Positions 36,531-46,805 of a DNA stretch of 64,000 nt are shown piece after piece. The stretch is from Pyxicephalus adspersus (Eukaryota > Chordata > Amphibia > Anura > Pyxicephalidae), in the NCBI RefSeq assembly GCF_032062135.1, contig NC_092859.1:46307888-46371887 (forward strand). The letters are read 5' to 3'. The position numbers and the translations under genes were made by a program. The notes under the pieces were generated by a model. The model saw only the letters and a list, made by a program, of their open reading frames with translations. It did no database searches and had not been told where the DNA came from. Position 1 is the first letter of the stretch. Every line of letters begins with the position of its first letter.

Positions 36531-38372
36531 TGCTATACATAGGGAGAAAAACTTGAGGAATCCGACCTAAGAGAGACTATATATAATCATAAATGTTTTT
36601 ACCTTAAGAAAATAAATGAAGGTTATTTTGGCATACCTATTTATTAAAGTCAAGAATAGGAAAAATAAAATTATAAGACAACGAAAGTAAACATATCCTA
36701 CTTGCAGGTAGATTGCCAGTGCTTTTTTTAAAGAAAAAAGCCAGGCCGTTTCAGAAGTTCATAGGGCTAAGTTACAAAATAGTTATTGCTGTTGACCTAG
36801 CAGATATTATTTATCCTATTTGCAAAGGGTATTTAATTAACTTGATGAATGTAGTATTTTTTTTTTTTGAAGAATAAACAAAAACATGCAAGAATATCTA
36901 AAAGAAAACAAGATTTGTGCCTGCACATGGTTGGCTGCTTAAAGTCAGAAGAGCTTTACCTCATTTACTAAGCTAATTAAAGTATCCCTTGCACGGAAAA
37001 AATTCACTTTGCTTAGTGAACCCCCAGCATGTTATTTTGTGCAACATTGGAAACTATTGTTGTAAATGTCAAAAAGCCTCAGAGTAAATTAAATGTTTAA
37101 AAGGAATGCAGCTGTGAAAAATAATGTACCTACTTTTATAAGTAGCAGTCTCCTCAACAGGCTGCCACTGTAGTCAGAAAGATGTAAGGGAGGACAAAAT
37201 AGTTTTTCAAGTTGGTGGAGAACATGGAATCAAGAATACCAAAAAAAAGATTTGAAATGCTATTACTACTATAAGTTGAAAACCACGTTTTAGAAGTGCC
37301 AGCATTAGGAAAACAACCAGAAGCTTGATAATTCATAGAATTATAAATATAAAGAACACAATATAAAGGATTGAAAAGTAGCAAACAAATTGCACCTTTA
37401 AAGTTGTGTTAAATGCCGCAGATGTAACAAATGAGTCAAGTGGTGCTAAAATAATTTACCGAAACTTAGCAAAATGAAAATCAAATTTTTAAACCAGATC
37501 AACCTTACAAAACCCTAAAAAAAATTATATTCTATATTGTTTCCATAATACACACTATAAAACAATGTAAAAAGTAAGTGGGTTAAAAAAAAGTAGTACA
37601 TATTAGGACCCATCCATAAGGTGTAAGTTATATTTACCTTTGATATTTACTTGCCAATATATGAAAACATTATAAAATATTGTCATAATTCATGTATAAT
37701 TCCTAATACAGATAAAAAAGTTTGACATTCACATGATATTCCCTGATAGACAATCTTTTAGATCTAAGTGTTGGTGAATTGTTGCTTTATAAATAGACCT
37801 CTGAGTGTATATTATTTTTTCAACTTAGTTTCATGACTTTTACTGTTCTTCGGTGTCTATTCCAGGGATTTCTCTTCCCTTTTCCTTTCCCCCTGAGAAT
37901 TAATGTTAATAAAAACTAACGTTTCCCCAAGATTTCCTAAGCCAATGTAAAAATGAGTAAAGCAAATAAGAAAAGCTTTTCATATAAGTAATGCTGTGAC
38001 TATGACATTTCACTATGTCATTAGGCCATATTCAGCAAAATGAAAAGAAAAAAATGCTTAAAACATATAGCTTTGTGTGTATTGAATCTATATAATGTAT
38101 GAGTTTTTCTTTTTGAATTGAATTACTGAAATAAATGAACTTTTGGATGATATTCAAAATTATTGTGGTGCATCTGTATATAAAGAGTAATGTTTCAAGG
38201 AAGGTTTAAGCAGCAGCACAACTTGATATGAATTATGGTATAAATACCTAGGAAAGACAAATATTACAAAAAGCAAACATATATATAAAAATTTTTTTTT
38301 TTTCAACCACTCCTACTGCCCCCAGGCTGACTCAAGACAAATCAAAAAATAAATCAGTATGGTCGCTCTTAT

Positions 38373-38484
38373 AAACACAAGGAGCGCCTGAATAATTAAC
38401 TTTTGTTGAGTTATGTGATTGTTACTGTATTTGTTTGAAAAAATTGAAAATAAAGAATGATATAAAAAAATAAACCCAAGGAGC
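38373..38484 (+). mobile_element. 5'-truncated LINE tail insertion with 13-bp target duplication
   Basis: AAACACAAGGAGC at 38373-38385 and AAACCCAAGGAGC at 38472-38484 flank an 86-bp insert ending in an A-rich tail (gatataaaaaaa). The sister unit at about 43752-43768 has the single uninterrupted site acaaacccaaggagcaagtc. This matches target-primed retrotransposition of a short LINE 3' end. Confidence 0.72.
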
Positions 38485-38847
38485 AAGTCTACATGAGAAA
38501 CATTATCAAATCATCAATTATCAGCTCAATTATCAGCAAGTATGTTGATTTTTGACCTTTCCATTTGGACCCAGGCAGAAATGTATAATATCTCTTTATT
38601 AAAAAAGCCATCCCTGTCTAAATAATTGTAGTCCACTGTACTGCACAGCAAAGTATTGGTAGGAAATGGAACAATAATTGGCAAATAGTTCACAACATCC
38701 AACGGAAGGAACAAAGTAAAAAAAAATGTTGTGGTAACAGCACAGAAGATTATTAAAATATGGAATGCAAACTACTTATTGTACTATATGCTGGCAATTA
38801 AAGACAAAAGTTTGTGCTTGATAAACAACAAATGATAGATGACTCAC

Positions 38848-39744
38848 CTGTTCAGTACTCCTATTGGCCAGGGGTTCCTTGCTATTTTCACTGCCAAGTC
38901 CTGAATCATCAGTGTCAATTAAATTTTCTATAGGAACATTTTGATTTGGTGGAACATACGTAAAGTCGTTGTCAGCTGAATCCAAAGTCACACAGAAGTT
39001 ATATGAGTAGGGGAGGGTTAAAGTTCCATCACTGTACATGGACAGCACTCTGGGATCCATTGGAGGATACAAACTTGTACTAAAAGAAGTTGTTGGGGGT
39101 TTTAATCTCCTGCACTTTGATATGATAAACACCACAATAGTTACAATAAATAATAGGGAAATCAGTGCTAAGGCAACCACTAAGTATAGCTGCAGATTTG
39201 AATCAGAAATCTCACCTTTAGCATGACTGTCAATTTTAGGAACTACCTGTTGAAAACTGTCTGCAATAACAAGACTTAGGGTGGTAGTAGTTGAGAGAGC
39301 GGGAACGCCATTGTCCTTTACCATCACCACAACTTTATGATTTAGGATATCCTTTCCTTGAAAGACCCGTGATGTCCTGATTTCTCCAGTAATTTCATTG
39401 ATATCTAAAATTAGAGAGCAGGTAGGGGCTGATCCACACAGGGTCTCTCTGTCTATCCTGTCCTTCACATACAGATTTCCATTACCTAGATTAACATTAA
39501 AATATTTCTCTGAAACCTGGGATACAATCTGCAGTTTTCTAGATGAGAGACTGGTAATATCTAATCCAAGGTCTTCTGCAATATTTGCTATAACAGAGTC
39601 TTTCCTCATTTCTTCTACAATAGAATATTGAATCTGACCAGATACTGAATGACATAGGCAGCAAAAAAGGAATAAAAATATTACTTGCCATCTGATTCTT
39701 TTGTTTGTCTGTAGATACCCTTCCATGCCAGGCATGCTCAGCAT
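38848..39744 (-). CDS. pcdhg: Miniature protocadherin variable exon (299 codons, EC1/EC6 chimera)
   Basis: Has the usual start (M-L-S-M-P-G-M-E-G), signal peptide (core VIFLFLFCCL), EC1 through the CX5C loop (CGSAPTC) to L-I-L-D at residue 114. It then continues directly in frame with I-N-E-I-T-G-E-I from the middle of EC6, the membrane helix, a full tail ending T-E-Q and the donor CAG|GTGAGT (last base 38848, phase 0). About 510 residues (rest of EC1, EC2-EC5, half of EC6) are deleted relative to full-length exons. The joint lies at about 39400. A CSE promoter is present 208 bp upstream. If expressed it would give a membrane protein with a single chimeric repeat, lacking the EC1-EC4 trans-recognition interface known for clustered Pcdhs. 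It could instead be an assembly deletion. Confidence 0.82.
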
Positions 39745-39944
39745 TTAAACCTTCTCATAAATCTTTTAGGAAATATAATCCAGTGAAGTTAGAAGATGAT
39801 ATTAAATTGACAAATAAAAAGAAAATACCAGAAAATATTTTCTATTTTGTCCAGAATGAATCCAGAAGAAATCTGTGTCCTTTCTTGCAGACTTGTAGTG
39901 TGTTTCAGTAGGGAAACTGGTGGATCCCCAGCTCTGTATGTTTT

Positions 39945-39995
39945 CTGGTCAAACAGCGGCGCTCTGAGGCTAAACTATGGAACTGCAGTACTAAG
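39945..39995 (-). promoter_or_regulatory. Pcdh CSE promoter of the miniature exon
   Basis: AACAGCGGCGCTCTGAGG starts at 39952, 208 bp upstream of the ATG at 39744, followed by TAAACTATGGAACTGCAG. The core is unchanged, so the miniature exon keeps its promoter. Confidence 0.82.
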
Positions 39996-40604
39996 GAAAT
40001 ATTTTCCTGTAAATGTACTTATGGATCATTGTAATATATTGTAATATATTATTGTAAAATGTCTATTGCAAAAAATACATTTCACAACAAATATTTAGTG
40101 TATATTTAACAATTGGGCAAGAGTGCACATTTATATGATAAAGTATTAACATAGTTTTACTTTAGTCACAAAAATAGTAAACTAACTGTACATTCTTTTT
40201 TTAACCGTTGATGGAGTTAAAAAAAGGTTTTGTGTATTTAAAAACAACTAATTGTTGTGAATGAAACTCACAAGCATCTGTCTCATTATTTAATTTTTGG
40301 GATGTATTATTTTATGCTATTTATGAATAAATTACATATATTGAGTATAAAAATTATAATTATAATTATTTTTTTACAAACTGTCATTAAAAGGTTTTGT
40401 AACACAAAAATGACCAAAGTTATCAAAATCAAAACAAGAAAAAAACATACATATTGTAGTGAGGGTAAGGGAGAAAGGGTAAACATAATATAGATTCTCA
40501 TAAACAATTAGAAACAAGATATAAAGATATCAACATAAAGGTAAGAGAGTAAAAAAATAAAAATTAAATAAATATGTATGACCATGACCTACTGATTCAT
40601 GTTA

Positions 40605-40629
40605 TAAATATAAATATATAAATAAATAA

Positions 40630-40671
<42 letters not shown>
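40605..40671. repeat. AT-rich microsatellite
   Basis: AAAT and AT tandem units, ending in about 38 bp of alternating AT. Confidence 0.85.
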
Positions 40672-40674
<3 letters not shown>

Positions 40675-40689
40675 TACCAAGTCAATGTC

Positions 40690-41480
40690 ACTCTTTTATC
40701 AGTTCTGACAAAGTAGAGGAGGCATGAATCCTGTGACTTGGCTACAGGTACTGATCACTATAGAACAAAATGGCTTGATTAATGGACAATCCCACCATAT
40801 ATGAACCAATGTACACACTTCATGCCTACATTACTAGCAAATGTTAGATCTATCAGAGTACCTAATCTCATTTTATTCTGGGTAACATACCACTAGTAAG
40901 TACATTTTTTTTACGAGTAAGTACGTTTTTTTTTATCTACTTTCCTAAATCAAGTTTATTGAGCACTGGACTGGAGATGGGACCACCAAGGGAAAAGCTT
41001 GTCTTTCAGTTATTGAGGCCCTCAGCAAATTTTTATCAGAGATTTGTTGCATGAGGCTGTCAATTTGATGCCTAATTATGTCAGACTATCAGATTCCCAA
41101 CTAAAAGGGAAAGCACTATGGAGGGATTGATGCAATTGGTGAAGCAAAGATACATTAGGAGATGCCAATTTGGACAGGTTGATCTTGAAATTTGAGAGAT
41201 TATGGAAAGTTTCAAACTCATTCATAAGATTTAATACTGAAGTCTGTGGCTGCGTAAGAAAAAGGGGTAGATCATCTGTGTATGCTGCAACTTTGAACAT
41301 CTTCCCACCAACCTTAATACATTAAATTTTTTGGTCAAGATCAATTGTCTGAATCAGCTCAAAGGTCAAAATGAACAAAAGGGGTGACGTAGAACACCCT
41401 TGTCATGTACCATTATTTAGAGGAATTGGTTCAGAGATAACACTATTAATTTAACTCTTGCCATTGGGTGGTGGTAAAAG
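40690..41480 (-). mobile_element. Collapsed L1-type LINE fragment
   Basis: It matches the L1 piece of unit A in blocks with internal deletions: around 40722-40870 (C-terminal part), 40930-41050, and 41050-41460 (the Y-T-D-D-L-P-L-F-L-T and S-N-F-K-I-N-L-S-K region). It is the same insertion, inherited through the duplication. Confidence 0.72.
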
Positions 41481-42571
41481 GACTCATAAAAAAATTAAAC
41501 AAATATAGACAAATATATGAATAATATTTTAGATAGCATGCTGGCTATGGAATAATTCACAGTAATACAAACAGTGTTTAATTACAAATTTCCATTACTA
41601 ATTATGTCTTAATTTAAAGCAAAAATAAATACTATGATCAAGCAACAAATTTTTCCCCTGGAATTTTATTTTCATCCTAGAGCTGTGTTCAAAGCAATCA
41701 AGTATAATAGGAAACAGAAGAATTCTGACATTTTGCTATCATTTACCAAAATCTATATATTCTTCCAAAGTTGACTGCTTTTCTTAGTAAAACAATGTTG
41801 ATAGAATTTCTAGGCTTTATAGGTAATCCTAATTTACCTTACGGGTAACCTAACAGACTGTGGAGCAACACCTGGGGAATCCGACCCAAGAGAGCCTATA
41901 TAAATTCATAAATGTTCCTAACTTAAGAAAATGAATAAAGATTTTGGACATATTTTCATTTATTTTGGCTTACTTATTTATTTAAGTCAAGAATAAGAAA
42001 AATAAAATAGTAAGATAATGAAAGTGAAAATATCCTAGTAGCAGGTAGAGCTCTAGTTCTTCTTCAAATTAAAAAAAAAAAAAAAAGTTACAAACAGTTA
42101 AATTACAAAATGGAGTTTAGGCTGTTGACTTAACAAAAGTTATTTATCCTATTTGCAAAGTGTATTTATTGAACTTGATGTGGTAAAACTTTCTTTTTGA
42201 AGAATAAACATAATCATGCAAGGATATCTAAAAAACAAGATTTATTCCTGCACATCGTTGGATGCTTAAAGTCAGAAGAGCTTTACCTCATTTACTTAGC
42301 TAATTAAAGTATCCCTTGCAAGGAAATAATTCACTTTGCTTAGTGAACCACCAATGTGGTATTTTGTGCAACATTGGAAACTAGTGTTGTAAATGTCAAA
42401 AAGCCTCAGAGATAGTTAAAATGTTTAAAAGGAATGCAGCTGTGAAAAATAATGTAGCTACATTTCTAAGTAGGAGTCCCCTCAACAGGCTGCCACTGTA
42501 GTCAAGAAGATGTAGAGAGAGAACAAATACGGAACAACTAGTTTTTCAAGTTTATGGAGAACATGGAATCA

Positions 42572-42628
42572 AGAATAGCCAAAAAAAGCCAAAAAAGCCA
42601 AATAAAAGCCAAAGAATAGCCAAAAAAA
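42572..42628. repeat. AGCCAAA-type short tandem repeat
   Basis: Five units of roughly agccaaaa, some preceded by aat. The sister site near 37236 has a single related unit (gaataccaaaaaaa). Confidence 0.65.
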
Positions 42629-43150
42629 ATGTGCATTGATATTACTTCTACAAGTTGAAAACCCCATGTTTTAGAAGTGCCAACATAAGGAAAACAATGA
42701 GACACTTGATGTTTGATACAATTTTACATATATAGAACACAATACAAAGGATTTAAAAGTAGCAAACAATTGCACCTTTAAAGTTTTGTTAAATGCCGCA
42801 GATATAACAAATGAGTCAAGTGGGGCTAAAATCAAAGAAAAAAAATTAGCAAAATGAAATAAAACAAATTTTTAAATGGGATCAATTTTACAAAACCCCA
42901 TAAAAGCATTAGGTTCTTTATTGGTTCTATAATACAAACTATTAAACAATGTGAAATGTAAATGGCTTAAATATAATAGTGCATATTAAATTTTTGTTTT
43001 GAATTAATGAAATAAATTTGATGACTTTTTGATGATATTCTAATTTATTGTGGTGTAGCTGTATATAATTTGCCAAAAAAGAAGACGTTTCCAACTTGCA
43101 TGCAAAATAAAGTAAAAAACATTAGTCAGAGTAATGTTTTAAAGGAAGAT

Positions 43151-43450
43151 TTAGGGGTCGGCAAAGTTTTATGGACACTAGGCCATTTATGGGGTGAGCG
43201 GGAGCACACTAGGTCAGACCCGCCCTAATGGCTCCGCCTACCACCAGGGAACGCCCCTGAAATGAAAACCCTCCCCTCCGTATGCATTTCGAAGTATCAA
43301 CACCGCCTGTGGTAAATAGGGGAGCAACTGCAAGGGGGCGGCACCAGAGCTCCGGCGGCCTGGGAGCTTCAGCAGCTCCGGTAATTCCTAACGCCCCCTG
43401 GCCGATCCGCCGGCAATCTGGGGCTTCGGAGCAATGTCGATTTATAGATT
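43151..43450. mobile_element. hAT-like transposon fragment
   Basis: Begins TAGGGGTCGGCAAAGTTT, a hAT-style terminus, and continues as a GC-rich segment unlike the surrounding AT-rich DNA. Sister unit A lacks the block at the matching place (near 38205). No clear right terminus was found, so the end is approximate. Confidence 0.45.
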
Positions 43451-44162
43451 GCTTTATCCCGTGGAGGTGCTTGGAAAAAATAGAGTTTCCTTCAACACAA
43501 TGAAAGCTGTATTTTAAATATCTTGTGAACTTGAAGCAGCTGAAAGAAAAATACGCAAAATAAAAAATATATATAAACCAATGCTTTCCAAGTAAGCCGA
43601 AATGGATTGCTTAAGATCAAAACATTGATCATTTTATTCCCATGCTACTAAAAGATTTTTCCACTTCTATCACAACCAGTCCTATTGCTCTAGCTTTCAA
43701 GATGACTAAAGACATAGATGTACAGAAAACAAAATGAAATCACTATGGTCGCTCTTACAAACCCAAGGAGCAAGTCTACAGCAGAAACTTTATCAAATCA
43801 TCATATACATCATCATTTACACAACAAAAATGCTCAATTATCAACAAGTATGTTGTTTTTTTACCTTTCCATTTGAGCCCAGGCAGAAACGTTTAATATC
43901 TCTTTTTTTTAAAAAGCCATCCCTATCTAAATAACTGTAGTCCACTGTACTGCACAGCAATGTATTAGTAGGAAATGGAACAATAATTGGCAAATAGCCA
44001 GTTCGCAGTATCCAATGGAAGGAACAAATTAAAAAAAAATGTTGCGGTAACGGCACAGAAGAGTTATTGAGAATATGGAATGCAAACTACTGATTGTACT
44101 ATATGCTGGCACTTAGAGATAAAAGTTTGTGCTTGATAAAAAATAAATGATAGATGACTCAC

Positions 44163-46554
44163 CTGTTCAGTACTCTTTTTTGCCAATGGTTCCTTGCTAT
44201 TTTCACTGCCAAGTCCTGAATCATCAGTGTCAATTAAATTTTCCACAGGGACATTTTCATTTGGTGGAACAATTGTAAAGTCATTGTCAGCTGAATCCAA
44301 AGTCACACAGAAGTTATATGGGTAGGGGAGGGTTAAAGTCCCATCACTATACATGGACAGCACTCTGGGATCCATTGGAGGATACAAACTTGTACTAAAA
44401 GAAGTTGTTGGGGATTTTGAACCTCTNNNNNNNNNNNNNNNNNNNNNNNNNNNNNNNNNNNNNNNNNNNNNNNNNNNNNNNNNNNNNNNNNNNNNNNNNN
44501 NNNNNNNNNNNNNNNNNNNNNNNNNNNNNNNNNNNNNNNNNNNNNNNNNNNNNNNNNNNNNNNNNNNNNNNNNNNNNNNNNNNNNNNNNNNNNNNNNNNN
44601 NNNNNNNNNNNNNNNNNNNNNNNNNNNNNNNNNNNNNNNNNNNNNNNNNNNNNNNNNNNNNNNNNNNNNNNNNNNNNNNNNNNNNNNNNNNNNNNNNNNN
44701 NNNNNNNNNNNNNNNNNNNNNNNNNNNNNNNNNNNNNNNNNNNNNNNNNNNNNNNNNNNNNNNNNNNNNNNNNNNNNNNNNNGATCCAGGTTCAGAAGAG
44801 AAAGGGACCATCTCAAACATAGATAAGCCTTGTTCTGGTGGAGGGTACAGGATTTTTGGTGCATTGTCATTTTGATCTAATATACGGATAATGAATGTGG
44901 CATTGCTGCTTAGAGGTGGTGACCCATTATCTCTAGCAGTAACTTGTACTACAAACTCATTGTTTTATTCATAATCAAAAGACCTCTGAGCATAGAGAAC
45001 TCCAGTCTCCATATTAATGGACAAATATGTAGATAATGGTAGATCTTCTGCTTTTGCATTATAAATTGAATATATTATTTTAGCATTGTGACCCGCATCA
45101 GGATCGGAAGCTTTTACACTGTATATTGAGGCTCCAGGTAAGTTGTTTTCTGACACATAAGGTACATAGGTTATTTTCAAAAACACTGGAGGATTGTCAT
45201 TAGTATCAGATATCTCCAATATGATAGATCTTCTACTGGAAAGTGGAGGAGATCCTCTGTCAGTAGCTACAACAGTTATGTTGTATTTCAATATTTTTTC
45301 TCTGTCCATAGGTTTTGTAGTAACTATCTTATAGAATCTGTTAGATGACGGAATTAACTCAAATGGTACATTTTCTCCAATCTGACAGTCGACTTCGCCA
45401 TTTTCACCAGAATCTTGATCATGAACCCTTATTACAGCAATCACTGTTCCAGGTTCTGAATCCTCCGGAATAGATGATGTTAATGAGGTTACGATTATCT
45501 CAGGAGCATTATCATTGTCATCTATCACTTCTATTAGCACCTTGGCATGGGCTAAAAGGCCTCCTCCATCTTTGGCTTGTACAGACAGTTCAAAGTTTTT
45601 TATCTTATCAAAATCAAAAGCTCTGTTTGTTTTAACTTCTCCATTTGTAGAGTTTATCGTAAACATACCTGTATGATGAATGTTTTCTGAGCTTTTACTA
45701 AATGAGTATGGGATCTGTGCATTGGTGCCTTCATCATTGTCTGTTGCCTCCACTAGAATAACAGTTGAGTTAATAGCACGTTTTTCATTGACACTGACTT
45801 TATACACATTTTGTGTAAATTTAGGAAGATTGTCATTGCCATCACCAATAATTATTTTCATTAGGGCTGTACCAGATCTAACTGGATTACCTCCATCGAA
45901 TGCCATTAGAATTAATTCATGAATAGTTTGTGTCTCTCGATCTAAAGGTTTTTCAAATACAAGTTCTGGAAATGAACTCCCATCTTCTTTGGTTGTCTCA
46001 GAGAGTGAAAAATATTGGTTATCACTGAGCTTGTATGTCTGTATGCCATTAATACCAATATCTGGATCTTCTGCACTTTGTAAAGCAAATCTGGCTCATG
46101 GTTATGTAAATTCAATGATTTCTACAGTAATAATGTCATGAATAAAAACTGGAGCATTATCATTAATGTCCTGAATTTCTATTTTGATATTGAAAAAATA
46201 GAGAGGATTTTCAGCCATTGCATCTAAAATTAGAGAGCAGGTAGGGGCTGATCCACACAGGGTCTCTCTGTCTATCCTGTCCTTCACATACAGATTTCCA
46301 TTACCTAGATTAACATAAAAATATTTCTCTGAAACCTGGGATACAATCTGCAGTTTTCTAGATGAGAGACTGGTAATATCTAATCCAAGGTCTTCTGCAA
46401 TATTTGCTATCACAGAGTCTTTCCTCATTTCTTCTACAATAGAATAATGAATCTGACCAGAGACTGAATGATACAGCCAGGAAAATAAGAAGAAAAATGG
46501 TACTTGCCATCTGAGTCCTTTGTTTCTGTGTAAATTTCCCTCCATGTCAGGCAT
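44163..46554 (-). pseudogene. pcdhg: Protocadherin variable exon with three stop codons and an assembly gap
   Basis: Start M-P-D-M-E-G, signal peptide (core VPFFFLFSWL), EC1 (CGSAPTC) and EC2 onwards are clear. Stops interrupt it at 46102-46104 (TAA) and 46096-46098 (TGA) at the start of EC2, where paralogues read T-L-P-G-A-R-F, and at 44965-44967 in EC5 (TAA where paralogues have GAA after F-D-Y-E). The tail and donor CAG|GTGAGT (last base 44163) are intact. The gap of 356 N at 44427-44782 hides most of EC6 and the membrane helix. The corresponding part of the exon at 30972-33234 is 388 bp; with that length the whole exon would be 2424 bp, a multiple of three. Its promoter is intact. Right subgroup. 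Confidence 0.85.
44427..44782. other. Assembly gap (356 N)
   Basis: Run of N inside the exon at 44163-46554, between the juxtamembrane tail and EC6. Confidence 1.
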
Positions 46555-46754
46555 TCACAGCAATTAAATCTTCTCATATATATTATAAGGAAATATAATC
46601 CAGTTAGGTTTTTAAATTGTCCAGTCCAAGAAAATACCAGAAAATATTTTCTAATTTTGTCCAGAAGGAATCCAGAAGAAATCTGTGCCCTTTCTTGCAG
46701 ACCTGTAGTGTGATTCAGTACAGAAACTAATGGATCCCCAGCTCTGTATGTTTT

Positions 46755-46805
46755 CTGGTCAAACAGCGGCGCTCTGAGGCTAAACTGTGGAACTGCAGTA
46801 CTAAG
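46755..46805 (-). promoter_or_regulatory. Pcdh CSE promoter
   Basis: AACAGCGGCGCTCTGAGG starts at 46762, 208 bp upstream of the ATG at 46554, with TAAACTGTGGAACTGCAG after it. The core is perfect although the exon it serves carries stops. Confidence 0.82.

Larger units (their letters stand above)
33481..38847. other. Intergenic DNA of duplicated unit A, with L1 fragment
   Basis: No Pcdh exon. It shares many stretches with 39977-44162 (for example around 33481-33600 and 40001-40110, and 36960-37110 and 42280-42420). It holds a degenerate L1-type LINE (34130-36530) and a short LINE-tail insertion (38386-38471). Confidence 0.65.
39996..44162. other. Intergenic DNA of duplicated unit B
   Basis: No Pcdh exon. 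It parallels unit A (33481-38847) and, from about 41490, unit C (about 47430 onwards). It contains a shortened L1 fragment (40690-41480), an AT microsatellite (40605-40671), an expanded AGCCAAA repeat (42572-42628) and a hAT-like GC-rich segment (43151-43450). Confidence 0.65.

Noticed and set aside
44353..44875. Long open frames spanning the N run on both strands
   Set aside because: They exist only because N codons are read as open. The real content is the interrupted Pcdh exon on the minus strand.
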